Shown here: one piece after another, positions 35,040 through 45,970 of the stretch | How positions within the stretch are numbered: the first letter of the stretch is position 1 | Layout: the number at the start of each line of letters is the position of its first letter | Source of the DNA: Termitomyces sp. T153 | Lineage: Eukaryota > Basidiomycota > Agaricomycetes > Agaricales > Lyophyllaceae | Reading direction: 5' to 3' | Length of the DNA stretch: 64,000 bases | NCBI GenBank assembly: GCA_018296165.2 | Contig: JACKQL020000011.1 | Location: 1-64,000, forward strand | The notes under the pieces: generated by a model | Databases searched by the model: none | What the model was told of the DNA's origin: nothing | The model's input: only the letters and a program-made list of their open reading frames with translations | Made by a program: the position numbers and the translations under genes

Positions 35040-35195
35040 GCATGGGAAGGAGTTTGTTGAGCTCCAGAGTATTGTGTTTTGTTGGAGGCATGCTTGGTTT
35101 GAGTCTTGCTGCACTCCAGAGTATTGTGTTCTAGTCAAAGGCATGCTGGGTTGAGGTTTTATTGCATTCCAGAGTATTCTGTTTAGAAAAGGGGT
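35040..35195. repeat. Three tandem units of about 60 bases
   Basis: The phrase CCAGAGTATTGTGTT or a near variant recurs three times, each followed by GGCATGCT(T/G)GG-like sequence in the first two units. CpG-poor, inside the old element. Confidence 0.6.
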
Positions 35196-37109
35196 AAGTG
35201 GTTCTGTACAGGTTGAAGGTTGTATTGGAGGTCCAAGGGCTGCTGGGCTCATTGGCAGAGTTGTGCTGAGGATTGTATTGGGAGTCTGGCATTGTGTTGG
35301 AGATCCAGCAGTGGTCCTTTGTCCCTTCCCAGGGCAGAGCCAGCAAAGCGGAGATGGTGGCAGGGTCAGTAGAGTGTTGACTTGCTGGCAGAGCTCTCTT
35401 GAGTTTAGTGGGCCAAGGCAAAGTTAGTTTGGGGGTGAGCTCAGGGCTTCAGGCAGTGGTTTTTGTCCCTTCCCAGGGTGGAGCTAGCAGCAGAGATAGT
35501 GCAGGGTTGGTGGGGTGTTGACTTGCTAGTGGAGCTCTCTTGGATTTCTTGGAGTGGGGCGGGGTTGGTTTGGGTAAGCTTGGAACTTTGCTTCTTCCTT
35601 CAGAGTGGGAGTTAGCAGCCTAGAGTTAGTGTGAGGGTTGTTCAGTGGGTGGTTTATTGATGGAGTTGACTTTAGAGGTGGTGCAGAGCAGGGAAAGGGG
35701 TCCAAGGTGTGTTTTTGTCAGTCCATCATTTCCATTGTGAGAACCAGAGGTCCAGAGTCAATGTGGGGAGTGGGATTGGGTCTTGGCTTGTTGGTGGGGT
35801 TGTGTTGGAGGTGACACTGGTCAAAGGAGAGGTTCCAGAGTGGAATTTTCCTCTTTATTCAAATCAGCACAAGATGCAGATATTCAATGGAAATTACTAC
35901 TGAGTGGCAGAGTTGTTGAATAAGTGGTGGTGGTTCCCAGAGTCATGCTTGAATAAGCTGGGTGGGTTTTAGCAGCTCTCTGAGAGCTTGGGTGGTCTGG
36001 CTATTGCTCAGATATTCAAGGTCACTTATTTCATGTCTGAGAGTAGTCATCCACAAGTGCTGGAGAGTGGCATAGGATGTTGGTTGTATGGAAACATCAC
36101 TAGAGACTCCAAGGGGGTCATGGCAGAGTAGGGCAATCTTTCATTCATGCTCCAGAGTGGTCCATTGGTCCCTATGAATGGAGCAGAGGTAGGTCTTGGC
36201 ACTGCAGGGCAATCAACAAGATTTCTGATCAGGGGAAAAGGGTACTGCTTCTTTGGAGGGCATCACTGGTCCCTTGATTGTTAGGGCAGAGTTGGAGGAT
36301 GTAAGGGTGACCTCTGGAGGCTGGGGCTCAATCACACAGCTGGCAAAGAGAAATCCAAAGTCTATTCAGTACTGTACAGTGTCTACTGAGATAACTACTC
36401 ACCTGGCAAAGGGAAATCCAAAGAAAACAAGTCTGGGGATTCCCTGGGCCAGGTGTGACGCTTCAGAGGCTTCAGAAGCATGAGAAACAACTGTACAGTA
36501 TGACAGAGAAAAAAGACACAAGTGATGTGTCAGCAATTGGTCAGCAGTTACAAAAGCCAGTGGCAGTGTCAAAGGGCCACACTTGTCTAAATTATTGACA
36601 GAGAACTGGTGCAGCCTGAGGGCTAAAACTAGGACCAATAGATAGGGAAAAGGAAGGAGAATAAAGGAAAACTATAATGGAGCAAATCTGACAAGAACTG
36701 GAGGAGAAGGGGAAACAAGTGAGACATCCCCTGACAGAGGAGCCACTTGTTGTTCTTGGCATCTAGTTGATCTCTGGCAGATGTGGTTTGGCCACTAGGG
36801 ACATTGATGAACTTGGGGGAAACTGCTTTGAGAGTCTAGAGTTCATTCTTTTGCTGGGAAATCAATTTTGTCAGAGGAGTAGAATAAGGTGATGGCAGGG
36901 CTGTGACCCTGGGGGCAGGGTTAAGGCATGTAATGCCATTGCTCAGGGTTGACCTTCAGAGGGTGGGGTTGGATTGGGTTGTGTGGTGCCTTGGGGAAAC
37001 TATGTTGGATGTCTGGAGTTTATTTTTTCACTGGGTGATTGAAGTTGAGGAGGACAGTGGAGGAGTAGTGATTTCCAGGGGCAGAGGCTGGGGCATGTAA
37101 TGTCCTTGC

Positions 37110-37228
37110 TTGTTGTGGGTGGGGGCAGCATTCCCTCAAATGTTGATTTGTTGTGGGTGGGGGTGGTATTTTCTTCAATGTTGATTTGTTGTTGGTGGGG
37201 GGGGCAGCAGCATCTTCTCAATGTTGAT
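37110..37228. repeat. Three tandem units of about 40-45 bases
   Basis: TGTTGATTTGTTGTGGGTGGGGG-type units repeat, each with a TTC(T/C)TCAATG-like end. Local low-complexity expansion within the old element. Confidence 0.6.
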
Positions 37229-37246
37229 TCAAAGCAGGGTGCTACT

Positions 37247-38460
37247 CGCTCCTTGGAGGATGTATCAGCAAACTTAGGACACTCCAGAGAGACTACTTCA
37301 TATAGGGTTTGTCTCTGGGTGCTCTGGCAGTGTGGTCCTTATTTGATGGATGTTTTCTTGTACAAGGGCAGAGTGGTTTGGAGTTGATAGTCAAGAGCTG
37401 AACCCTGCAGAGTGTGTGCTATAGGGACATTGTCAATGAGTCATTGTTGGGGATTTCCTCCAAGGATGTCAGAGTTGAGATGGGGGCTCTGAAGCTGTGT
37501 TACCAGAGTCCAGAGTAGCCTAGAGTAGTAGGTCAAGGTGTTCTGGACCCCCAGCAAGGTCATCAGGGTTTTTGAATTGTTTGGTGGGGGAAACTCCTCA
37601 AGGGGCATCTGGGCATATCCTCTTTATTATGGAGCTTCCTGGGCTCAAGACAGTTGGGTGTGAGGTCTATAGTACAGTCTCAAAGGTGATAGTGGGGCTT
37701 CTTCCTTCCTTGGGAGAACATGTCAGCAAATTCAGAGTACTCTAGGGAACTACTTCATGTGAAATTCTCTTTTTCCTATAGTTTGTTCTGGTGGAGTGAC
37801 TTCTGTGCTGGGGAGGGGGGGGGGTTCTTTTGCTGAAGGTGGCATAGTCTGGTGGTGAGAGGGCAGAGGTCTTGTTTGGTGGTGGTGTGCAGAGAAGGGC
37901 AGCATCAAGCATTCCAATGTCAGAGGTTCTGGATCAAGTAGGAGGGGGTGTTGAAGTAGTGGTGAAGGGGTATGGAGTCATCCAGCATTGTGAGTCAAGG
38001 TGCTGTGGTTCTCCATATTGACTTTAAGGGTTGTTGGGGTGTTTTCAGGGTGCATTTCAAGGAGGCAAGGCAGATGTGCATATTCCTTCCTTGAGAGAAT
38101 ATGTCAGTGAGTTCAGAGCACTCTAGGGAACTACTTTATATGGAACTCTCTTTTCTCTGTAGTTTGTTTGGGGTGACTTATGTGCTGAGGGGTTCTCTTG
38201 CTAGATGTGGCATAGTCTGGGAGTTGAAGGGTAGAGTTTTTGTTTGGTAGTGGAGTGCAGAGAAGGGCAGTGTTGAGCACTTTCAATGTTGGAGGTTCTA
38301 GATTGAGTAGGGAGGAGGTGTTGAAGTAGTGGTGGAGGGGTCTGGAGTTATTCTGCATTGCAAGTTGGGGTGCCATGGTTCTCCCTGTTGACTTTAGGGG
38401 TTGTTGGAGTGCTTACAGGGTGCATTTCAAGGAGGTGGGGCAGAGGTGCATGTTCCTTCC
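37247..38460. repeat. Three-copy direct repeat of about 370-450 bases
   Basis: Units start at about 37247, 37701 and 38083 with a CTTCCTTG-like block followed by GTCAGCAAATTCAGAGTAC and an ACTACTTCATATG-like block. The last two units are the closest, running nearly without gaps through GGTGCATTTCAAGGAGG. They probably arose by unequal exchange inside the element. Confidence 0.65.
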
Positions 38461-39414
38461 TTTCTTGACCACCTTGAGGCTTGGAAATTCTTTGGCCTTG
38501 CTCTGGAGTTGCTGGAGTTGGATCAGAGGTGTTGGGATCCTATCAAATGTTGGGTGGAAATGATGGCTGGGTTGACCAAGGGAGTCCTAGCTGATTCCCA
38601 GGGGTGGGTTCTGTGTTTGGGGCATAGCATCTATCTTAGAATCTTGAGTCATTGTGGAGTGGGACTGCTGGTTTGGGCTTGATTCCAATGATAGCAGAGC
38701 TAGCTTTGGAGGGTTGACCTTCTTAGAGTTGGGTGTGGGCAAGGTGTGGGAGTCAGATGCTTTACTAGCAAAGTGGCAGGGTTTTGTTTCTTCATTGTGA
38801 ATGGGGAGGAGTGCCATTGAAGACTTGTTGGACCAGTTACTAGTGATGTGTGGATTTTGACAGAGCTGCAGGATGGGGTCAGTGGATCCAAAGGCAGGGT
38901 TTAGGGGGGCAGGTCTCAAGGAGGTCTCACTGTTGTTTGGCAGGGATGGCAACTTGTTCTCTGTGCAGCAAGTGACTACCTTCAGCAGGAGTTATTATTG
39001 TTGTTAGAGACTGGTGTGAATGCAGCACTAGAGGAGTTGTCAAGCAATAGATGGGGTTATTGCCAGAGTGGGTTGGGTACTGGTTTTGGGATGTCATAGT
39101 TGACCTTTGGTAGAAGGCAGAGCTAGTGGAGAAGGTGGGGAGGCATAGGAGGTGTCAATGAGGGGGGTGCAGGGTTGGGTTTGAGCAGAGAGGGTGTCCA
39201 TGGAGAGAGCCATTTGTGTGGGGTATGACTAGAGCAGAGGGAACATTTGGTGTCAGGTCTGTGATTCAATGGGCCTTGGCAGATTGAACGAGGCCAAATC
39301 AATCATAGTGGGCTCCAGGCATGGGCCAACCATAGACATCAAGGGTTCCAACAGAAGTGTGTGCAGAGTTAACTGCAGACATCATGAATGGAGTAAGGGA
39401 GAGTCTTGATATTA

Positions 39415-40659
39415 TATTAGGTTCTGCTGACCATGGGGACTCAGCTGCACTGGGCAAATCCTTACTAGGTGGACATGATTTCTGCACTGATAACTGGGCA
39501 CTTGGAGAGGCCCTAAATGTGGGGGACTTGGGAGGATAAGCAATGGGGAGTGATCCAAACAAGTCTGGGGTGGTTCAGAGAAGTCTAGAATGAGTTGTGG
39601 AGAAAGGGGCAGACTTGATGGGGTGTCAAGTACAAGTCTGGAAGTGAATATTGTAGGTGTGGAGTAAGTGGAGGTTATGCAAGTGATGGGAGTGGGGGCT
39701 ATGCAAGTGATGGGAGTGGAGGCTACATGAGGGATAGGAGCAGAGGCTATGTGAGTGATAGGAGCAGAGGCTATGCAAGTGATGGGAGCAGAGCCAGAGC
39801 TTGATGGGGGATCAACAGAGGTTGATAGCTTTCAGGGCCAAGCAAATAGCAAGGTCTGGAGTTGGTTTAAAGAATGTTTGATGTTTGTAATTGTAAGTGT
39901 GGAGTTTGTAAAGGTGTTAAGGTTGAAAGGACTTGAGCATGATGAAAGAAACAGATCAAACAAGACAAGACAAAGCTGAATAGAATGAGGCAAAGTCAAG
40001 ATGAGATTGAGATGAGAACAAAAATAGATTCAGGCAGAGATATGAAATGATAATGGAAACAATAACAGAGACAGAGACAAAACAAGACCAGGAGACTGAG
40101 AAAAGAGAAAATGTAGCATGAAATACAAAACAAGAGATAAAAACAATCAGAAACACATCAGGTAAGGCAATATCAAGACTAGAGTATGAGGAGCTACTCT
40201 ACAACTTATATACTGACTACTGGAGAGCTCTGGGGGGTAGTGAGTGTGGCAGTGGGGTTTGGCAAAGCTGCATGGGGTCTATGGGTGTTGGTTATGATCA
40301 GGGGGTGGGCTGTGGTGATATTCTGATGTGATCAGCTGAGAATGTGGGCCATCCTGAGGTCATTGTGGTACTCCAGAGTAGGTTGGGTGAACCAGGGTGA
40401 TGAGCTGGTGACATATGACAGAGTCAGCAATGGAGAGTTCTCAGGAGTCAGAATAGTCAGGGGAAGTGTTGATGGCTGCAGAGAAGGTGTTGGAGTGGGC
40501 CAGGGGTCGTCAGGGTTTGCTGGAGAAGTGTTAGAGTTACCCAGAGTGGGCACAGAGGGTGTACAATGATTGGGGGGTTTGATGGGGCATTGGGGGGGAA
40601 CTCCAGGGGAGCAAGCAGGCTGGGAACAAGGTCAGGGGTCCAGGGAGCAGGTCATGATA
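39415..40659 (-). repeat. 5' LTR of the old minus-oriented element
   Basis: 1245 bases, uninterrupted. It starts TATTAGGTTCTGCTGACC, corresponding to TGTCAGGTTCCGCTGACC in the young copy, and ends GTCATGATA. CTAGA follows. It preserves the pre-insertion sequence at both sites where the other LTR is broken. Confidence 0.78.
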
Positions 40660-41689
40660 CTAGAGACATAAACAAGAAACAAGACAAAATGGGGCACAAT
40701 CATAAGTAATATCAAGACTACTATAGCTGATATCACTCTACAACTTAAATACTAACTACTGGACCTCCTCTGAGGATTGTGGGTCTGACAGCAGGGCTCA
40801 TTGGGGCTGCATGGATTTGATGGGTGTTGGTTCTGATGAGGCAGGCCATGGTGACACATTGGTGTGGGTCCATGACATATGCTGGGGTTCAGAAGGAGTG
40901 TTGGAGGTATTTGGGAGTTTTGAGGAGGCTGGAGAAGTGATGGGGCCCACAGGGGAGGTATTAGAGTTGGCCAAGGAAGCATTGAAGTTTGCTAGGGCAA
41001 GTGCTGGGGGTGAGTGAAGGTTGGGGTAGGTTGAGGGGGCATTGGTGGGTACTCTGGGTAAGTGGGGGTTGCTCAGGGAGAGGTCTGGAAGTCCAGGGAT
41101 GGGTTGTGACACCTTACAGGTCCACACTATTAGACCTTCTGCTTTCTTTCTTATAGTCTTTGTTGTTGCTCACAGCTTGCTAGTCCCTGTGCTATGTTGC
41201 ACAGTACCACACACAACAATCTGCCTCCACCACTGCCACACTGGAACTCATTCATTCCCAACCCTCCTACTACATCATTGTCTTGCCCTTTGTGACATCT
41301 TCACTGTTCTCATCTCCATGATGTCCTCACACTTGACAAAATCTACAGGCTTGGCTCACACAAGTACACCCTTGAACATAATCACCTTCATAAGTTCATG
41401 TACAGGCCACTGTCCTCAAGCATACCAAGGGAAAGATGGAGTTCATCTTCAAAAAGAAGAGGAGAAAGGGCTACCAACAAACTATAACACATACACAACC
41501 ATACACCTGTCTATACATAGGCAAAATTGAGATTCCAATAGTCCTCATCATAACAATGCCACCCTGCACACACCACTCTGTTATCCATTTTGCTTTGTAG
41601 GTAAGATGTTTTAATATTGACCAAATCAAACATGTACAATGAAGAGCAAAAAAGCAAAAGTATTTGACACTGATCAGATTCTACCTCTG

Positions 41690-42057
41690 GAGTCTCAGCT
41701 TGTTTACCTTGCGATGGCTGTCCACTGTGAATATTGGATAGACCTCCTTTAATTTGGAGCATGCTTTTATTTTTCTGGCATGAACCAAATTTTGGAGTAG
41801 CTCCTACATGCACCATTTGTCATTCCATCATGCAAGATATCATTGAAGTGAACAGACAATTTGTAATTGACAGTTGTGTCTCAGCTTGTTCTCACCATGG
41901 CTCTCAGCTGCAAGTATGGGATAGACCTCCTTCCATCTGGAGCATGCAGCGTGCTTCGATTTTTATGGCATGAACCAAATTCTGGATCATATTCCATGCG
42001 CCATTTGTCATTTCATGTGACGGAAGATTGTTATCGAAGTGAGCAGACAATTTGTGA
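41690..42057. repeat. Two direct copies of about 175 bases
   Basis: TCTCAGCTTGTT, GGATAGACCTCCTT, TGGAGCATGC, TGGCATGAACCAAATT, GCCATTTGTCATT and GAACAGACAATTTGT (GAGCAGACAATTTGT in unit 2) recur in the same order at 41695-41862 and 41879-42057. The second copy holds several CG where the first has TG or CA. Confidence 0.7.
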
Positions 42058-42169
42058 ACACCAGTCGTATTTGTGTTCAAGATGATTGCTTCTAATTGCT
42101 GGGTGGATAGATCCAAACCAGAGAGTAGTGGGCACACAGGGCAGTAGGCATTGTGGGAGAGAGGATGGT

Positions 42170-42260
42170 GGGGAGAGGTCTCTTTATATTCTGGAGAGGT
42201 CTCTTTTTATTTTGGAGAGGTCTCTTTTATATTCTGGAGAGGTCTCTTTATATTCTGGGC
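42170..42260. repeat. Tandem array of about 22-base units
   Basis: GGAGAGGTCTCTTTATATTCT-like units occur four times with small length changes. No coding meaning is apparent. Confidence 0.8.
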
Positions 42261-42380
42261 AGACTTGAGAGAACATTTCCAATCCAGGCACCAAGACAAA
42301 ATGACAGTTGACAATGTATTGCCTTTGAGTTCTCCTGAATAGCCTACTTCACAAATCCACCATATGAACTCTCCGTTTTC

Positions 42381-42914
42381 TTACTCTCGACAAAATTCCA
42401 AATTTAGGTCTTCTGGTAATAGGTACTTCTCTGGATGGCCGGACTTTCCTCCTGATGTAACCCCACAGTACAAGTTCCACCCTACGTGATATCTTTGTTT
42501 GCCTGAGAAGTTGAAACTACCTGTTTGAGCCACAGCAATATCTACCCCAAACGCGTACACTCTGTCTCTAGCTTGTAGATAAGACCACGTGCATGCTCTT
42601 TGCCCTGGAATAGATCCATGGAAGAGACAAATATCTTTTTTCACCAAAGAGTGGCTTACGCATGTACATTTGTACCTACAAAGGCCGGATCCTATAGAGT
42701 TCTGCAGGTTCTGCAGACATCAGATGCTTCAGTCCTGGTCCCGCTTGATGCGTCTGGAGCACCAAGACCTCGTCACCGCTGGCTGAACAGACACCTCGTT
42801 TCCCATCTCTTGATAATCCTGTTCCTTCCAATGACCCATATCTGTTCTCTTGCACACCTGCGCTACCCTTTGAAGAATGAAAGGAGGGCTATTTCCTCAC
42901 TTCAAGAAAAACTT
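42381..42914 (-). other. Unidentified open stretch
   Basis: A minus-strand frame (42381-42647) of normal CpG content encodes a Gly/Tyr/Trp-rich peptide with YHVGWNLYCGVTSGGKSGHPEK. It has no ATG at its beginning, so it could be the 3' exon of a small gene or a fragment. I do not recognise it. The rest up to 42914 shows nothing supported. Confidence 0.25.
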
Positions 42915-43559
42915 GTGTGACTTCTAGAAAGCTAACGTCATCAAGCAAGCCTGAGTGGTCGTCAGCAAGTTTAAGATGACGTGCAAGCTCATTCCCAAAT
43001 TTGTTTTGTTCAGGATGTCTGTTCCCTCCGTTAAATCTGCTTCTTCCAGCAAGTCTGCGTCGAGTCTGCGACCTTTGACAAGTCTGTTTCATCCGGAATG
43101 GTTCATGAATAGAAATTTTGGTTCTGACTGTCAAACATTCCGAGAGCATCTCCACCGAGTTCCAACGTCATCTTATTATCATCTCTCCACCTCCGAGACC
43201 GCTGAAATCAACGCATCAAATCTAATGTACATGAAATGTGATCGGCTTGTAGAAAGTCCTTTGCAGCACTTGTGCATTTAGATTTTAGTTGACAACAACG
43301 ACGCGACAAATGTTGTAGTCGTCTTCAAACCCTTGTTTCAGTTGTGCTTCACCTAGGTCATCATATTTCAATTTGACGTTGTTCAGTAACTGAAATATCT
43401 CGTTTTATTTGTTAAGGTATAAAGAAACCCTTATCGGGAGCACAGCGCAATTGCTTATGAATAAATAAATATGGACATATGGACATATGGTCGTAAGATA
43501 TAACCAAAGTAATCAAAAATGCGAGTTATAAAGCTGCGTATAGGGAAATGTGGAGTCAA

Positions 43560-45503
43560 CTACATAGTATGGATGAAGGTGCATATATCTTTGTTTCGAA
43601 CTCTCTTCTTGACCCAAGTAACATCTTTGCGTAAATATTCATAATCCAAGCGGACCCCATCGAGCTGGGACCACGGAAGATGTTTCATGTATTTCTCGAA
43701 ATCCAGCTGGTCAAATTTGACCTGGAGGTTCAGAACTTTCAAATGCTCCATATCAAACTTGTTCAACATCAAGTCGGAACGGAAGCTTGAATGAATAGTC
43801 AAGTCCTCGAGACTATTCATCTGAATTCGACGCTCTGGAGCAGCCGATTCCCGATTTGCGCGGATATCTTCAGCTGATCCTGAGTCTGAATTTTCAGCAG
43901 CCAATTCTATGTCGGCAGTGATATCTTGAAAGAAGACATGCGTGGTATCATTGTCTTCTATAACTTGTTGAATCCGGCAGAATTGAAGTGTTCCAGAAGT
44001 ACGTTGGAGCAACAGTTCACAATCACGCATTGAGAGGCAGGATGTAATGTCCAGTCGAGTGAGATGCGTAAAATTTTGAAGACCGATCAGAGGAAGCTGG
44101 TTTCGATGGCTTTCCCATGTCAACGATTCAATGTTTGGGAGACTAAGATCAACCACTTCTCCATTTGATTCAAGCCTGTCCTTGTCCTCAGCTGGGAGCT
44201 TGACATTCAACGTCTTACAAAGGCGTTGTTTATCATCCTGACGAAGATTCACCAATGCTCGACCGAAAGATTCCAAGCTGGACAGAGACCAATCATTTCC
44301 GGGGTTGATAGTAGCCTTGACTTCCAACCTAGAGACATCGAGGCTATCGAAGCGTTGTTTGCAGCCTTGATAACATTCTTCTATGAAATCAAAAGTCTCT
44401 TGTTGGTTGATGGACACAATGATGATATTTTGTGCAAGTTTGTTTGCATCAAGTTGGACAACACAACGTCGCTCAGCCACCTCCAATGATTGTGAAGACT
44501 CGAAAGACGATGTGGAAACATCAGCAGTGCTTTGAGTTGTAGCAAGGAGAGTTGGAGCATCCACATTGCTAGTGGCATATGATGGACTCTCAGGTCCCAG
44601 AATGTTATCAAATGTCTGCGAAGACTCGAAAGACGATGTTAAAACATTGGCAGTACTTTGAGTTGGGGCAGGAAGAGTCGGGGCATCCACACTACTTGTG
44701 GCATATGATGGACTCTCAAGTCCCAGAATAAAATCAGACTTCTGCGAAGACTCGAAAGACGATGTGGGAACATCAGCAGTGCTTTGAGTTGGGGCAGGGA
44801 GAGTTGGGACATCCGCACTGCTAATGGCATATGATGGACTCTCAAGTCCCAGAATATAATCAGATATCTGTGAAGACTCGAAGGACAATGTGGGACCATC
44901 AGCAGTGCTTTGAGTTATAGCAGGGAGAGTTAGAACATCTACACTGCTAGTAGTGGCATATGATGGACTCTCAGTTCCCAGAATGTAATCAGAAATCTCG
45001 ATGTCCTCAGTCAAACGGAACACTGGGGCATACTCCCACTCGGTCGCTTCAGAACGGGCCCACTGTCGGAAAGACTCGAACAATTGTTCAGGATGCTGAG
45101 TTGTGACAGGGAATGGTGCGCCGACGTTAGCACTGCTATTTCCAGCGAGTACAGAAGCATTAGCAGTTGGGACAGAGGGTGTTGAAAAGTTGGTACTGGG
45201 AGTTGTAGCAGGGAGTGCTGAGGTATTAGCACTGGAAGTTCGGAGCGTTCGACCATTGCCACCACCGGTATTAGCGGAGATTGCCGGAAGGCTATCAGCA
45301 AGATATTCAGCGGGCACTGCAGCAGGACTTTCACTGGGCCTTCGTGTCAAGCGACCGTTATCGCCGGAACTTGTGGGAGTAGCTGCCGGTTTCTGTGACC
45401 TAGATTCCTTCCTACGATAACGCCACACTGCGAGTGTAGCAAGTGTGACCCCTACCGTTCCTAGTACTAGGGGAAGTCTGGAATATCTCCAATGTCTGAG
45501 CAT
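43560..45503 (-). CDS. Module gene A, right copy: membrane-anchored Ser/Thr-repeat protein with leucine-rich tail
   Basis: The main exon is open for 647 codons from ATG 45503. It has a membrane span at about residues 10-27 (LPLVLGTVGVTLATLAVW) followed by basic RRKESR, so the bulk is probably cytosolic. A Ser/Thr/Pro-rich part includes four 42-residue repeats (about 172-340), each ending FESSQ. The tail (about 400-645) is leucine-rich, with SLPNIESLTWESHRNQLPLI similar to gene B. A 5' exon (45572 to about 45830) encodes the left copy's signal peptide and ectodomain. It splices in phase through GTACGT...TTGACAG into LMLRHW. However, relative to the left copy five bases are missing near 45760, which breaks the signal peptide from the ectodomain. 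Either translation starts at 45503 or the ectodomain form is lost. Function unknown. Confidence 0.65.
   Translation of the reverse strand: MLRHWRYSRLPLVLGTVGVTLATLAVWRYRRKESRSQKPAATPTSSGDNGRLTRRPSESPAAVPAEYLADSLPAISANTGGGNGRTLRTSSANTSALPATTPSTNFSTPSVPTANASVLAGNSSANVGAPFPVTTQHPEQLFESFRQWARSEATEWEYAPVFRLTEDIEISDYILGTESPSYATTSSVDVLTLPAITQSTADGPTLSFESSQISDYILGLESPSYAISSADVPTLPAPTQSTADVPTSSFESSQKSDFILGLESPSYATSSVDAPTLPAPTQSTANVLTSSFESSQTFDNILGPESPSYATSNVDAPTLLATTQSTADVSTSSFESSQSLEVAERRCVVQLDANKLAQNIIIVSINQQETFDFIEECYQGCKQRFDSLDVSRLEVKATINPGNDWSLSSLESFGRALVNLRQDDKQRLCKTLNVKLPAEDKDRLESNGEVVDLSLPNIESLTWESHRNQLPLIGLQNFTHLTRLDITSCLSMRDCELLLQRTSGTLQFCRIQQVIEDNDTTHVFFQDITADIELAAENSDSGSAEDIRANRESAAPERRIQMNSLEDLTIHSSFRSDLMLNKFDMEHLKVLNLQVKFDQLDFEKYMKHLPWSQLDGVRLDYEYLRKDVTWVKKRVRNKDICTFIHTM
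44483..44990 (-). repeat. Four tandem 42-codon repeats in gene A (right)
   Basis: Units start D(Y/F/N)ILG, continue ESPSYA and TQSTA, and end SFESSQ. One unit more than in the left copy. Confidence 0.82.
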
Positions 45504-45846
45504 CAATTCAGTCTGTCAATTGAGATTTCAGAGGTCGAAAAATACCAAAAAAGAGAATTGATATGACGTACAAGTATCGATGATGCCACGGTCTTTTGTG
45601 CGAAGTGTAATAATAGAAGGTGCTCATCAACTCGAACTCTTATGTACGCCGACCAGTCACCCACGGACATAACAAAATCTGGAAACAAGACCCAATGACT
45701 ATCGACATCAGAAGTTAGAACAAGGTCAATACAATCATTTGCAATTTTTGGACCCACTTAAGACGGAGTTCCAGATACTGATGACAATAATAAAGACCTT
45801 GTTCAATATTTGGAAAGTTTGATTCATCCATTGCGATTTTGTTAAG

Positions 45847-45970
45847 ATAGAATAAGGAGAGAATACAAGATTGCTCGTTGCTGGGGTAGAATAAGGAGAG
45901 AATACAAGGCTGATCGTTGCTGGGGTAGATAGAATAAGAAGAGAATACAAGATCGCTTCTTGCTGTGGTA
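45847..45970. repeat. Three-unit minisatellite between genes A and B (right)
   Basis: Units of about 42 bases, each with AGAATAAG(G/A)AGAGAATACAAG and a GTTGCTGGGGTAG-like end. The left module has two units. Confidence 0.7.

Larger units (their letters stand above)
32459..39414 (-). pseudogene. Ruined internal region of the old LTR element
   Basis: CpG-poor sequence with no long open frame on the sense (minus) strand. Short fragments such as LEYSEFADMFSQG (about 37735) resemble the segment before a gypsy reverse transcriptase, but this is weak. A plus-strand frame at 33381-33989, antisense to the element, encodes 202 codons with a helical heptad-like part (WRAGEDYDTAQRKRDVLQQNYNMA). It lies near the element's 3' LTR, a position like that of the antisense gene in the gypsy element. 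Several internal tandem duplications inflate the region. Confidence 0.5.
20592..40659 (-). mobile_element. Old minus-oriented LTR retroelement, host of two later insertions
   Basis: Left LTR (the element's 3' LTR) begins TGTCAGGTTCC at 20592 and, after removing later insertions, ends TTGTGACA at 32458. The right LTR is 39415-40659. CTAGA immediately precedes 20592 and follows 40659, a 5-base target duplication. Next to the left LTR the minus strand reads GAAGAGGGGGTGA, a plausible polypurine tract, which confirms minus orientation. The internal part is 32459-39414. Both LTRs are about 1.2 kb and strongly CpG-depleted compared with the young LTR of the same family. Superfamily cannot be fixed because the coding region is ruined. 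Confidence 0.75.
20050..41111 (-). mobile_element. Outermost old LTR (LTR-C), split by later insertions
   Basis: The left part 20050-20591 begins TGTCAGGGTTTGCTGACC. The right part 40665-41111 ends GGGTTGTGACA. Together they give about 989 bases that match the same LTR family as 20592-32458, 39415-40659 and the young copy at 31154-32298, in minus orientation. It is interrupted by the element 20592-40659, whose CTAGA target duplication marks the joint. No target duplication of LTR-C itself could be recognised, so it may be a decayed solo LTR or part of a lost element. Confidence 0.6.
41112..42380. other. CpG-poor right edge of the nest with two local repeats
   Basis: Old repeat DNA without recognisable protein domains. 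It contains a direct repeat (41690-42057) and a short tandem array (42170-42260). CpG content recovers gradually after about 42000, so the border with host DNA lies near 42.0-42.3 kb. Confidence 0.5.

Noticed and set aside
18181..42200. Classic RIP as the cause of decay
   Set aside because: The clearest mutations are CG to TG/CA, including CGA to TGA stops, while CA dinucleotides remain plentiful. Dinucleotide indices would be needed to exclude a minor RIP share (one TGG to TGA at 27933 is not a CpG change).
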